DNA of 64,000 nt from Aaosphaeria pasadenensis (lineage: Eukaryota > Ascomycota > Dothideomycetes > Pleosporales). Position numbers and translations under genes: made by a program. Positions 1 to 11,553 of the stretch are shown piece by piece. Under the pieces are notes generated by a model, which did no database searches, had not been told where the DNA came from, and saw only the letters and a program-made list of their open reading frames with translations. The stretch is taken from positions 124,001 through 188,000 of the forward strand of contig JAKLMB010000011.1 in assembly GCA_022813625.1 (NCBI GenBank), read 5' to 3'. Each line of letters starts with the position of its first letter. The stretch's first letter is position 1.

Positions 1-360
1 TCTAGCTGGAAACAGGATCCCTGAAGCGACATGAATACGAACGAGGTTCTTCGTAGGAATCTGTTAGGCCCGGCATGTTTTGACATTAGTCTACAATGCT
101 GCTGCTGCTGCTGCTTCTTAACGGACGCCAGGCTCGTTTCGACAAGCCTACTAGCTGTTCGGGGACCTAAGAACACTTTAGTATGGTGAACGATCCCAAA
201 CTTCTGATGGTGCCTTGCATGTCAGACCACTCCTCAGGTATTTGACCACCATCAAATGCACTTGGCGGGGAAGTAGATATATCATTCATTACCAAGAGGT
301 CGATGTTGCGCTCCGACGTCTAATTCGAGATTCAAGTGTACACTCTCCCCAGACTTTCCC
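1..360. other. left-edge flank of the UstYa gene
   Basis: No coding region is supported here. It is the upstream flank of the gene starting at 361. It contains a short GCT trinucleotide run at about 98-115. I see no convincing TATA box. Confidence 0.5.
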
Positions 361-1392
361 ATGCAACTCAACATGGACAAAGTAGAGAAGGAGAGTCTTC
401 TATCAGAAACGCAGAGAGCTGCAGAGGGTGACTTGGACCTGTACACACGAATCCGCAAAAGATCGATCCGTGAATCTGCGTGGTTTATCACATACTTATT
501 TGTGTTGCACGTCACACTCCTTCTCGTCGGTCTTGCACTATGGCAATCGCGCCTTGCGCTGGCTTCAGAGATGATACCAACACAACATTGGAGTAAGCTT
601 TCCTTCATGATATATCAATCATCTAACTGTACTGATTACATCAGAACCATTGTCTGTCGGAAGAGTGACCAGCGAAGAACATTCCGTGGACCACAGTAGG
701 CACAGCAAGTATTCAGGACCTCCAAACGACGAGAACAACAAAGCTTGGGAAGATCTTATCCAGCGTACGTAATACTCCCTGCTTTTCATTTACTCGCAAC
801 TGACATATCTGTTGCATAGCAACTTTCTTCGGAGCCACCGAGAAGGAGCTTGTGGCAGGGAATGAAACCGTAGATGACGCTGTCAGAATTGCCCCTGCAG
901 ACAAGCCTTCGGAATCGAATGAGTATCTCGCGGCTTTAGGTGTTTATCACGAACTGCATTGCCTTGTAAGTTTCGTGGCAAACCTTTCTTAATTAGGAAA
1001 TGTACTGACGCGCGTAAGCGACAACTGCGAATGCATCTTTACCGCGATGTATATTATGAAAACCTCACAGAAGCCAATGAGCGATGGTTTTTCGATCATC
1101 TCGGTGAGTTTTCATTCAAGGACCCATAATGTCTTAGAGCGACTACTAAACATTGCTTGTGATAGATCACTGCATTGAAACGATTCGTCTTTCCATAATG
1201 TGCCAGGCAGACCTCAGTTTGTACACGTTTACATGGAAGACTTCGACTGACACTCGTCCCAAAGCGAAGTCAGCTTCAAAACGTCAATGTGTCAACTGGG
1301 ACGAGGTGCAGGGTTGGAGCATGAATAGAAAAATCTCCTTGTGGCCACGGCTGCTTCGATTGAATGGGAAGGAAGATGATATCCGACTTTAG
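361..1392 (+). CDS. UstYa-like (DUF3328) membrane oxidase
   Basis: Five exons fit in phase: 361-592, 645-764, 820-965, 1019-1103 and 1166-1392, giving 269 aa. One membrane segment lies at about residues 40-61 after a short charged N-terminus, the usual UstYa layout. Two HxxHC motifs are visible, HELHC at 161-165 and HLDHC at 193-197; the second is made only after splicing exon 4 to exon 5. These paired motifs define the UstYa/DUF3328 family, whose studied members carry out oxidation or cyclisation steps in fungal ribosomal-peptide and other secondary pathways. A second in-frame ATG at 373 is an alternative start. No precursor peptide with repeated cores was seen nearby, so the substrate is unknown. 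The 3' end faces the dehydrogenase gene 53 bases away. Confidence 0.85.
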
Positions 1393-1445
1393 TCTCTACC
1401 TACACCCGCTTCTTCATTTACTTCATCTTCTCCCATTCTTGTTTA

Positions 1446-2672
1446 CTATGGCTCGTTACAATACCCATCCAGGAAATTGACTGTTAGCAAATTTCTCTTT
1501 TCTTTCAAAAGCGCTTCTCGTCCTTTTTCGAGCAATCTCGTTACATCTTGCCTACAATCTACAGATGGATCAGCATTTGATGAATAGGACAGACGATAAT
1601 AAACATGAAGATATTCTTACCAAGATAAAGCCCGCGAAGCTCCTTTCCTCTCCCCGAAGCCAAAAAAGCGCACGTCTGCCCGCACAGTGCTGGTTCATCT
1701 TTAAATAACTCCATGAAAAATTTCTCGTCTCTGACATCGCCATACTTGTCTAGCACATCCTGACCGGCACCCGCTGCGATAACAATCAGTATACCTTTTC
1801 TCCTCACGTTCTCGAAGATAAACTTACACCCGCCCATCCCTGTCAGAACACCGCCAGGATGTAGTGCATAAAGATGAATCGCCGGATCTAAGCCATCAAG
1901 CTCCATCTCCTTGTGCAGCGTATGCGTCGCCCGTATCAATGCCGCTTTCGATGTGACGTACCCCAACGTCATGGGAACGTCTACAGTCCCACTCCTCGAT
2001 GCGATGTTAATAATACACCCGCTGCCTCTCTCACGGAATCGTGGGAGCAAGGCATGTATGGTTAAAAGAGGCTTATTTCGATCGATTCTGTTAGATCTAG
2101 TTTCAAACGCTAATTACAGGATACATAGTGGTATACATACTGCTTTGAAGTTAACTTCGATCTGTCGCCAGAACCCTTCGAACGTTGACATGATGAATGG
2201 TCGTTGATCCAATATACCCGCGTTGTTGACTAGGACACTGTAACATAAATCAGCCTCAATCCGCCATGCCTTCTCTTCTGCCTCTTTCTATTCCCTTCCC
2301 CACCTTCTTTAAAATGTTAGGAATTAGCATCTTAACGTACTCAATTCCTCCGAAAGTCCGCTCAATCTCCCCAAAGGTTCTCTCTACCGCTTCCCCGTCG
2401 GTCACATCGCAAGCCCAACTCCCGACCCTCCCGCCATACTTCTCACATTTCGCCTTCGTCTCGCTATTCGCGTCGACAGTGAGATCTAGTAAAGCAACAG
2501 TCGCACCGGACCGTGCGAGGGATTCTGCAATCGCAGCACCGATGCCACGGGCGCTTCCCGTCACGACTGCTACTTTACCTTCGTTGGCGGACTGGAGTGA
2601 GGCGGGGGTTATGGGGCCATAGGGGTTGTGTTGCAAGGGGATCGTTGAATGACCGAATTCGTTGGGGTCCAT
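1446..2672 (-). CDS. short-chain dehydrogenase/reductase (classical SDR)
   Basis: The minus-strand exon model is 2337-2672, 2141-2254, 1621-2071 and 1446-1558, about 337 aa. The cofactor motif TGSARGIG is at residues 38-45, followed by VNNAG, the catalytic serine in NIASRSG and the YVTSK active-site Tyr/Lys pair. The frame reads past the 1620/1621 boundary to a stop, but a GGTAAG donor after GLYL joins in phase to DCRQDV, which restores a normal SDR C-terminus. The first intron is the weak point: the model shown inserts six residues before VLVNNAG, while the more natural junction is one base out of frame. The family performs NAD(P)-dependent oxidation or reduction of alcohols and ketones. Substrate is unknown. 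Confidence 0.8.
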
Positions 2673-3101
2673 CGTTTAAGTATCGTGTGTAGGTGCTCGG
2701 ATTTGCTAATAAGGGGAAATTGGTCTTGGAGAGATGAAACAAAGGAATTGGGATAGTCTTGGTAGACTTGAGTTGAATTACACAATTATTGGATCCTTTT
2801 TTAAATCGAAGTAGGGATGGTCCATTGTGGGGTTTGGGGAATGCTGCAAAATGCCCACAAGGGCAGGCATTGGAGAACTGGGGAAAGATGGGGAAATTCA
2901 AATGCCCCACATGAGGCTCTTGTGGGGTATCTTAAGAAGTCTACAGTAGTCTTATGAAGTCAAATTGAGGAAATGACATATGGATGAGAATATGATATAT
3001 GTCTTGTATTATAATTTGTAAAATAGACATTCTCCCTGTATTTACGTTCATCTTGTAACCTGTTTTGTTCAGAGGTGGCAATGGGCTCTATGAGTACACA
3101 A
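2673..3101. other. promoter of the SDR gene / 3' flank of the transporter
   Basis: There is no gene in this stretch. Its main feature is the group of GTGGGG sequences annotated separately. The rest is AT-rich and shows nothing else I can name. Confidence 0.5.
2827..2927. promoter_or_regulatory. three CreA-like sites, one inverted pair
   Basis: GTGGGG fits the fungal carbon-catabolite repressor consensus SYGGRG. It occurs at 2827-2832 and 2922-2927 on the plus strand and 2905-2910 on the minus strand. The last two form an inverted repeat, CCCCACA at 2905-2911 and TGTGGGG at 2921-2927, about 235-255 bases upstream of the SDR start. Binding is inferred from consensus only. Confidence 0.35.
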
Positions 3102-4958
3102 CTATACCTTAGTCTCCACCATCTCGGTATCTAAACTGTTCTTTTTGTCACCAAATCCACCCTCGTTTGCCGCAATCCTCTCGTCGGCTTCAATATACTC
3201 TGCTGGTCTATGCAATTGGACAGCAAGCTTGTTCCTGTGGATGAAGATGCCTGGCTTGGTTTCGAAGAAACGATCGATATCCTCCAGCGTGCGATTTGCT
3301 GTTTCAGGATAGAAGAAGTATGTGATGGGAATAAAAGCGAAGCAAATTACTGCCCAGATAATCCAGAACTTGTAGCCAAGGTTGTCGATTCCAGGGAGGG
3401 TAACTTGCACGACCATGTAGTTCATGATCCAGTTTGTGGACATTGCTGGGTCGACAGATGTTAGTCGGAGTACGTGATGAGAGGTCGGAAAATTGAGAAT
3501 AAGGAGTTACTTACCCAACGAAGCTCCCTTGGTTCGCATCTCTAGGGCGTTGATTTCTGTGGGATATAGCCACGGAACACCAAGGACACCCATTCCAAAG
3601 CTGGCGAAGAACACAAAGAAGAAGGAGACTGCGACGATGCCAAGTTTGTACTCATCGCCGCCATGCTCGGAGAGGCCTAGAGCAATGGAAATTACGATCC
3701 AACAGATGGAACAGGCGGCGGCAGAAGTCATCATGACCTTCCGACGGCCGTACCGTTCGATGACGAAGTAGGCCAAGCAGGCGAAAATGAGGTAGTCAAC
3801 CTGCAATGTATGAGAATCCAAATATAATAAGAATAAAAGGGGTGACTTACACTGCCAGCCGCCGCCAGAATGCGCGAGAGAAGCTCCGAGATACCGAGAG
3901 CATTGATGAAGATGTAGCTCATGTAGTAACTTGTGACATTGATTCCGGAGATCTGGTTCATCGCTTTGCGAAAATTAGGACATAGCACAACTACATCGAG
4001 GGTGAAGGTACATACCTTGCATCCATGCACCAAGAATCATGCGGCGAAGCACGCCAGGTGGCCCTTGTCCACTGAGCAGTTGGGCCCAAGTGTAAGTGTT
4101 AACATGTTCGCGATCCAGGATATCTTTGATAATATTAAACTGAGCGACGACGCTTGGCGAATCGACTGTTGCGCCGTGCCCTTCAAGTGCTGCAAGAACC
4201 TCAAGCGCTTCTTCATTCTTTCCTTTCCTGATGAGTAGTCGAGGAGAGTCTGGAAGAAATGGGCATAATGCGTAGATGCAAAGGGTAAAGAAGATCTGGA
4301 ATGCCAACGGGAAACGCCATGCCACGTCCTTAGGTGCAAAGGAGAAGCCGAGAGTCAACCAGTTCGAGATGGAGAAGCCAGTGATGCAGTTGGCTGCATA
4401 CTTGTCAGTCAAACATGCATTGGAAACAATCCGAATCGTGTCGCTTACCCATCTGGATGATGACAAGCTTTCCTCTGCTGCTCATCTTACTTGTCTCGGC
4501 TTGCCATACACCTGCGGTAGCTGTGTTCATCCCCGTGCCCAGTCCGGCGACCACCCGTCCAACCATCATTTGTGGGACTGACCAACATGCAGTCTGGATG
4601 ATGGCGCCAATAGCAATCACGGTTGATCCGAGTATAATCTGTCTGGGACGACCGAGTATGTCACCCGTCCATATTGTCGACATGGCACCGAGGAAACAGC
4701 CAATGTTGTAGACAGAGGTCATGACTCCCTGCATATTTGCGCTTGGGTGGCCGAATGTTTCGAGGAAGTTTTTATTGATTATTACATTTCCGAATACACC
4801 TGAGAGACTGCATAAGTCTTGAATCCTAGTCGCGACTGGATTTGAAAGAAGGCGAGCATACCTTGATCGTAACCGTAGAATATCAGGACGGTGCTAGCAG
4901 CGACGGAAATCCAGACCGTGAGGGCTTCTCCAGACCCTCCAAGATATTTCCTCGCCAT
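3102..4958 (-). CDS. MFS sugar transporter
   Basis: Six exons fit in phase: 4862-4958, 4449-4799, 4016-4393, 3851-3963, 3515-3800 and 3102-3445, giving 522 aa. Sugar-porter signatures appear in order: GYDQG in the first helix, GRPRQ after helix 2, PDSPRLLIR at the start of the central loop, QISGINVTSYY in helix 7, RYGRRK and the PETANRTLEDID motif near the C-terminus. The length is normal for a 12-helix hexose or lactose permease-type fungal transporter of the plasma membrane. Exon 1 begins with MARKYLGGSG, a short tail just before helix 1, which supports the start. Several SYGGRG motifs lie upstream, so carbon-source control is plausible. The exact sugar cannot be read from the sequence. Confidence 0.9.
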
Positions 4959-6694
4959 CTTGTCTTTAGTATGTGTGTTTCAATTGAGGGTCCTCGTCAG
5001 TCGTGTTTGTTTGACAAAACACTCAAATGTGTCTACGTCAGATTGAGGTCGTACCAAATCGCGTAACGAGCCTGGGGATATGAGCGAATCGTCCAAAAGA
5101 AAACCGTCTCTGACCGGGGCCAGTACCACGTTATGGATGATAGCGAACTTTTCCAACGATCTGCGTCTGGCATTGAATCATCCGGGGCCCCTCCCATTTA
5201 TGCTTCTCCTCCACACCACACCATATCTTCAGTGCGGTCGATCCAGGAAACTAGTTCACTGAATCAACCTCGGATGAGGAGCCGCAAGTGCACATAGCCC
5301 ATCATTCAATGCTTGTACGCATGCATGCTTTGCTTCGATATACTTAGGTACCTATCACCCCATCGGAAACAGCATTTGCTCCCCTGCTCCATTGCCCCGG
5401 ACTTCCTCCCCAGATTTCAAAACTTGCAATGCTATTATCTGGAACCCCCTCCCCCCACTGAGCCAATCCACGCTTCCTTCGTTTATTTCCAAGTTCTGCT
5501 CTGCGCAATGCTGATCGCCCCACAAAAGATCATGATTTTATCCCAATTGTAGGATAGTCGAGTTCGTGTTTGTCCCTCAAGCACGGACGGTTTGCAGCAG
5601 CAAAGGAAGTAAAGAAAGACGAATGACGATACCACCTCGTTTCGCGGCAAAAAGTACGAGGGTACATTGTCGAGCCGGTGGTAGGTTTCCCGTTTTTCGG
5701 GATGCCTTTCTTAGACATGGCGTATGTGGGATACCAGGAAAGTATGCCGACAACAGGTATCTATCATACAGTAGTGCAAATGGCAGCACATGTAGGGTAG
5801 GGCCCCCAGGACACATAGTCCGCAAATTGTAATAGTACGGGGAATAAGTGTGGGGGAAATGGAAATAAACCTTGGGCGAAACAGAAGGCGAAAAGCTGGG
5901 GAGAATCGAATGCTTGGTTCTCGGGCGGAAAAGGTCCGCGTACTGGGCATGGGTACTGCAATGCGAAAGGAAGTGTTTTGCCGTTGGCGAGGGCGACGCC
6001 ACTGACATCTTGTGGAGTTTGGTTCATGAATCGCGGAGCCTCAACGGTGCTTGTCTTACAGCTCTTGAGTCTTGATTCACCAGAACAGTTGAGTACTGTA
6101 AGTAAGTGATCACTGTCATGATAAGAAAACGAGATTGTGAGCTGGTCGAACAATGAGTGCTGGTAAGATTCGAGATATAACAAATAACGCACATATCCAG
6201 TATATAAACTTGTCGCCGCGTTTGATAGGCAATGCTTCTTCCTTGCCTCCAGTACCTGTGGATCGACCAAGCGAGCTTCTTGACCTTCCGGCCGTAACTT
6301 TGAGTTTATCATTATTGCGCCGCACTTGTTCTAATCATCCAATAACACTGTGACACTGTTGACTTATTCGGCCCGCATCTCTAGTGAGAGTTCCAATGGA
6401 TATTGACGACTTCCTCAATCGAGCAATACCGACCAAGGCATTAGTATACAGATAGATGCAGCTGCACCGTTACACCCGTGTTGTTGTAAAATTATGAACA
6501 TTGCACCAAGCTAACACTCCTGGAAAGGTTATTCCCATAATCATAATAAACGCCAAACGCTCCTTTGCTCTTGTCCAGTACTCATCGTGCTTCCGAGTCA
6601 GTAAAAGTAACGCCACGCTAATGCAATTCATCAGTTCTGCCCAAAGTCTTGCCCAGATAGAACATGGAGCGGGATTGACAATCGCTCCCTCCCC
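4959..6694. other. intergenic, transporter promoter and LST8 3' flank
   Basis: Open frames here are short and lack codon structure or recognisable domains. The first 600 bases are the probable transporter promoter with CreA-like motifs. Nothing recognisable is seen from 5600 to 6694. Confidence 0.5.
5182..5523. promoter_or_regulatory. cluster of five CreA-like SYGGRG motifs
   Basis: Matches to SYGGRG or its complement are CCGGGG at 5182-5187, CCCCGG at 5395-5400, CCCCAG at 5408-5413, CCCCAC at 5453-5458 and CCCCAC at 5518-5523. All lie 220-570 bases upstream of the sugar transporter start. About one to two would be expected by chance over this length at even base composition. Regulation by CreA is an inference. 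Confidence 0.35.
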
Positions 6695-7831
6695 TCAGTT
6701 ACCAACAGCCGTGTCATTTAACGCCACACATACCGCACCACGGTGATGGCCATTGTATTGCCTGATGATGCTCTGACTGTTCAGCTCCCATAACCGTGCA
6801 TAATGGTCGGAGCATGCAGTCACCAAGTATGCAGAATCGGCACTAAACGCGCAGTCCCAGACCCATCTCTGGTGTCCATGGAGAGTTGTCTCCAGTGGGA
6901 AAGCGTTTACATCGCGCTCTGCTGGAAGTCCGTCCTGAGCTGTCGCGTTGTGTGGTTGAGAGGTATCAACAGACCATATGCGCGCTGTGTGGTCGGCGGA
7001 GCAGGTAGCCAGATGTCGGACGTCTGGAGAGAGAAGGACGCGTGTTATGTAGGTGTGATGCGCGATGAATTTGCAGACAGGGACAAGCGAAGTTGCTTCA
7101 CCACGCTGGACCATGCGCCAGACGTACACATTTCCCTACAAATATCACGTCAGTATGTAAGCAAACGCCCGTTCGCTCACAGGGAGTCTTACAGCATTGT
7201 TTCCCGCGCATAGCATGGTACCATCGCTGGCAACAGTGACACTCGCAACGCTCACATCGTCCTCGGGTATCAACTGATGGCTGCATTTGTTTTCGCCCAA
7301 GTCCCATATTCGCACATTACCACCTCGATCGCAGGATATCAACTCTCCTTGATTTGGATGAATCACCACGTCATTGACAGGTACTCCGTGCATGTAATTC
7401 CTCTGAACGTTCCCGCTACGTGTGTCCCAGATTTTGACTGTGCCATCTTCAGACGATGTGACCATCCATTTCCCTTCGCAGTGGAACGCGACGCCCGTGA
7501 TGTTACTTGTGTGCCCTTCAAAGTTTATCACTGCGTTCGGGTTTGTGGATTTGATGTCGTAAAGCTTGACCGTATGGTGACCAGCGGCGGCCAAATAGCG
7601 CTTGTCGGGGGAGATGCAGAGGCGGTTTACTTGGGAATCGGGATGGGGAATTGTGCGCGAGCAGATGCCAGAGAGGGCTTCCCAGAAGCTGTGACAACAT
7701 TAGCTCAACAATTCAATGTCATCAAAAAGGTGAAATACCGGATAGTATGGTCATAGCCAGCTATAGATCGTCAGTGGATGCAGGGCCGGGCAAGTAGAGA
7801 GAGTATTACCGGTACAGAGAATGACCGACAT
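6695..7831 (-). CDS. LST8: LST8 WD40 subunit of TOR complexes
   Basis: Four exons fit in phase: 7810-7831, 7739-7760, 7193-7688 and 6695-7135, giving 326 aa. The N-terminus assembles to MSVILCTAGYDHTIRFWEA, a strongly conserved LST8 start, only when the two 22-base exons are used. WD40 repeats follow through the chain, with HTSNITGVAFH, GTVKIWDTRSG, GNVYVWRM, HTARIWSVD and HYARLWEL visible as blade ends. LST8 (S. pombe Wat1/Pop3) is a seven-bladed propeller that binds the TOR kinase domain in TORC1 and TORC2. The C-terminus ends HHRGAVCVALND plus five residues, close to the family end. Length is normal for the family. Confidence 0.95.
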
Positions 7832-9715
7832 GGTCCCAGAACAGATCGTCGTATGTTTCAATGGCTTATAAACGCAAGCTTCTGTATTGCGAAGTCTATA
7901 ATATGTCGATAATGAGGTAACACGTTGCTTGCGATTGCCATGTCCTGGAGAATATGGGAATGAAGTTATCCCCACCAAAGCTTGGCGCGATGGCGGTCAC
8001 CCAAAAGGGGATAGCTCCTTCATATAATATAATCATAAATGTGACTTGCGTATAATGTTGAGACAATCGAATAATGCGGTCCGAGGGTAGTGTCTTCCTG
8101 TAATATTGTAACAATGATGACCGTTAGATTGAGCCTGTATTGGTTCATTGCCCAGTTCTGAATGGCGCCCGCTACCAATCAATTGGATGTATCTCATTTC
8201 GAAGGAGATAAATTAGACAAGGAAAGCGACAGTTTTATAAATCAACGAACACATGAGTGCACGCTATCTCGCTTTCCCGTCTCGGCCATGAGATCATATA
8301 TCGGCATAAAGTAACTTGGGTAGGTAATTACTCCGTAGACGGTGATCTTCGTTAAAAGCTGTGTCACCCAACGACCATCCCATCGGAACGACATACAACG
8401 CCTTCAACATTGGGGAAAGTGACAACTTCTGCTGCCACCATGAAATCATATCTGGATGCTTGGACAAAGCTTCAACATCGCGTGTGATACCTTTTTCTTA
8501 TGTTGCCATATCATGCATTGAACATTGCGTGATATCATTAGGATACTCATTTGCGGCATAGCACAGTTCCGATATGACGGCATTGAGTGATCGGAACTCG
8601 ATTTCGTCATCACTCATCTTAATGACTTTGATGATGACTTGTTGATGGTTCAGATACCATATAAATGTAGTTCATCGACCTTCAGGGGTCGATTTTATAG
8701 TTCAACACTAAGAAATCATTATCGAAACCCAAACTGTTCACACTTGCCCAATGTCCAATCTCAGAAAGCCCGATCGCGGAGTGCAATCAACACCACAATA
8801 TGCACTCTCTCAGCGCGAGAACTGTTGGAAGGCTAGATGTTTCAAATTCGCGTTGCTGATTGACTAAACAGGTTATGGGCACAAGAATTGTTGCTTTCTG
8901 CCTATGAGTTCGAGATCGTAGGAAAGCAGGTACTGTGGTGAATTGGGCAATAAACTGGCAATGTGAATCTTAATAACCAAGTGTGGTCATCAATGGGGAG
9001 AACTTATATTCTCGAATATATACTGTACGGAGCATGAGGGTACAAACACCGTCACGAGTCTCAGCGCACTTACACTGTAACAATATCGCAGTATAGATCA
9101 AGTTGTAGATGTGCTCTCTGAAAAAGTGATGAGGCAATGTAAAAACTATCTTGGCGGGCTGTCTAATCTACGAGATGATCCACTAAAAGGGACGCGGAAC
9201 ATGACGCAAAGGGATTTGGTGACGTTGATGCGGAACGTGTATAAAAAGCGAGGTTCATAGTCAGCATAGGTTGCGAGGGCGCCGAATGTTAGGTATATAT
9301 TCGTTGTAGGGATTGGTGAAAGAAAACGAAGGGGGTGGATGGATCTGCTTGGTAATATTTGCGTGGCAATACATCTTCCTGGGCAGGAGATGATAGGCAG
9401 AGCGTTTTGGTAACTTGTCGGTCGTATACAATCAGAGGGAGATGCAGTCATGATCATGGTTCGGTCATTCATGCATCTGAGAATGTTGGCTCGTGATAAG
9501 TGCGTTTGTGTGTTGTATCCTTTGGACGGTAGAAGAACAAGAAAAAAGAATTCGTCGCTTCCCGTCAATAGCATAGTCCCTTTCTCATCAACATATCTTC
9601 CCTATCATGACAAATGACGTGTAGTGGAACAATTAGAAACCCCGAGCCTGGTCCAAGAAAAGAAGTCCACTCTAAAACAATCCAGTGATACGGGAGCGTT
9701 TAACAACCAGACAAC
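7832..9715. other. intergenic between LST8 and the PP2C gene
   Basis: About 1.9 kb with no supported gene. The part next to 7831 is the LST8 promoter, and the part next to 9715 is the phosphatase 3' flank. Reading frames are short and noisy on both strands. No repeat or RNA gene was recognised. Confidence 0.5.
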
Positions 9716-11553
9716 TCACTTGTTGCTCTTTCCCTCCGTGCTAGATCCGGGTACTATCTTCTCTGGCACAGTTGTGTCCTTGGCCGGCGTCTCTGACTTT
9801 TCGGTGTTGACGGACGAGGGAGATTCAGTGGCTTCTTGAGTGTTGCTAGATTTGGAGCTTGGGCCGGGGGTCTCTTCGCGTGCAGTCCGGGCATTGTCTT
9901 TGGCGTCAGTCTTCTCTGGCTCCGAGTCTTTGTCTTCATCGTCTTGATCGAACATTTCACTGTCGGGCGCTTCAGTCGATATTTCAGTGCCATCTCCAAG
10001 TAGAATGATGCGGCCTCCCATGCCGTTGTTGGGGCGGAAGCGTTGGTCGAGATCCATATCGATGTCATCAGCTGAATCATCATTGTTGTGGTGGACTCCG
10101 GGACCCCGGAATTCGGCTATAGGATGTATTAGAACGAGCTGCACTATTCGCCCGACTCAGCGGGTGAGGGAGAATTCTCAGACTTGCCATACTCTGGCGG
10201 AGCGCAAGGACCCTCCCCATTTGCGACCCTCTTAGCGATATCCTCGTACCACTGCTCCTTCGTGCGGCCCTGAAGCAATCCGACAATAACCATGGTCATA
10301 TTGTCACAGCCAACACCGCCTGTGTCGCTGTTTGACGCCAAACAATTGTCCATCATGTTCTCGCAAATAGCCGCAAGATCCTGCTTTGCCACGATACCGC
10401 GTCTTACGAACTCGATGACTGCTTGGGATGATTGGCAATCCCAGATTCCTGAAGTTTTTGTTAGTGTATAGTTCGTAGATGGTGTGAAGGACTGTTCGCA
10501 CCATCACAAGCAAGGACGACGAATTCATCATCCTCAGTGATATCATGTATCTCGACATCCGGGTATGCCGTGACGATTTGCTGCTCAGGGGGAAGCTCGG
10601 CGCTCTTCTTGAACTCGAAATCGCCTATTGCGCGGGATAGCGCAAGGTTGCCGTTAACGCGGCCGAAATCTACGAAACCTCCGGCGGCTTGGATACGCGC
10701 CTTCTCAGCTGGAAAATAATTAGTGCCAGACAGACGTTGAGTAGACTCTTGTTTTGCCAACCTTCATTCTGGGGCTTGTGGTCGTAGGACAGTGGCTTTG
10801 CCCGTCCCTTGATGCCCAGGACAGTTCGGGAATCTCCAGCGTTTGCCTGTAACGGTGAGTAGTTGCCGGGTAGCGCATAATGACTGAACATACCACCCAG
10901 ATTTTGTCCTTGGAAATAACACCAACTGACGCAGTGCAGCCCGAGACTTCCTCTTCGTATTTAGGGTCTGTCATATGTGAGTCAGCCATGGTGCGATCAC
11001 CAGATGATCTTTCCCCAAAACCTACCGCTCAGAATTGCTCTATCGGTGGCGAGAAACCCATCCTGCAGAGCCTTTTTTATGTCTCTCTCCTTGAATGCCT
11101 CCTGCTTTGCCACGATTTCGTGCAAATGGTCTCCAGTGTATATAGCAACTTTATCACCTCCGTGACCATCGTATACACCAAAGAAACTTAATCGCTTGTC
11201 TTCGGGAATCGACTTCTCATCCTCGCCGTTAGCGTGGTATTTCAGGACAGCTGCGTGGGCGTCCTCCATGCTGATTCGCCAGCCCTGCATCGAGGACACG
11301 CCAAAGATGAGGGAGTCGCTGGCGCCATTCTCTGATTTCTGTAAAATTGCAACAGTCAGTATAAGCATAGACTCAAGGCGAAGTGAAAAACATGCAAAAT
11401 CCAGGCTGCAGCCGGCGGTTGCCAAGGTGAGAGAATGTCGATGCCGACGCGGTCGTGCGGGGGCGGGGGAGCGAGTGTTATGTTTGTAAGAGAGCGAGGA
11501 AATTGCGCGCAATATACCTTTTCGACCACCGGCTCCGAAAGAGTCTGACCCAT
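9716..11553 (-). CDS. PTC2: PP2C-type protein phosphatase (Ptc2/Ptc3)
   Basis: Seven exons fit in phase: 11518-11553, 11026-11338, 10894-10967, 10762-10846, 10502-10708, 10188-10448 and 9716-10116, giving 458 aa. The N-terminus MGQTLSEPVVEK matches the conserved Ptc2/3 start and carries a glycine at position 2, a possible myristoylation site. PP2C motifs run in order: GWRISMEDAH, VYDGHGG with metal-binding Asp69, GCTASVGVI, ANAGDSR, LALSRAIGDF, VLACDGIWD and GCDNMTMVIV. The last exon encodes an acidic Ser/Glu/Asp-rich tail. Ptc2/Ptc3 are Mn/Mg-dependent Ser/Thr phosphatases that switch off stress MAP kinase and DNA-damage signals. The last intron uses a GC donor (GCAAGT). Retaining it would end the protein at 10144 without the tail. 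Confidence 0.95.

Noticed and set aside
98..115. GCT repeat as a coding Ala/Leu/Ser tract
   Set aside because: No open frame with start or splice support includes it.
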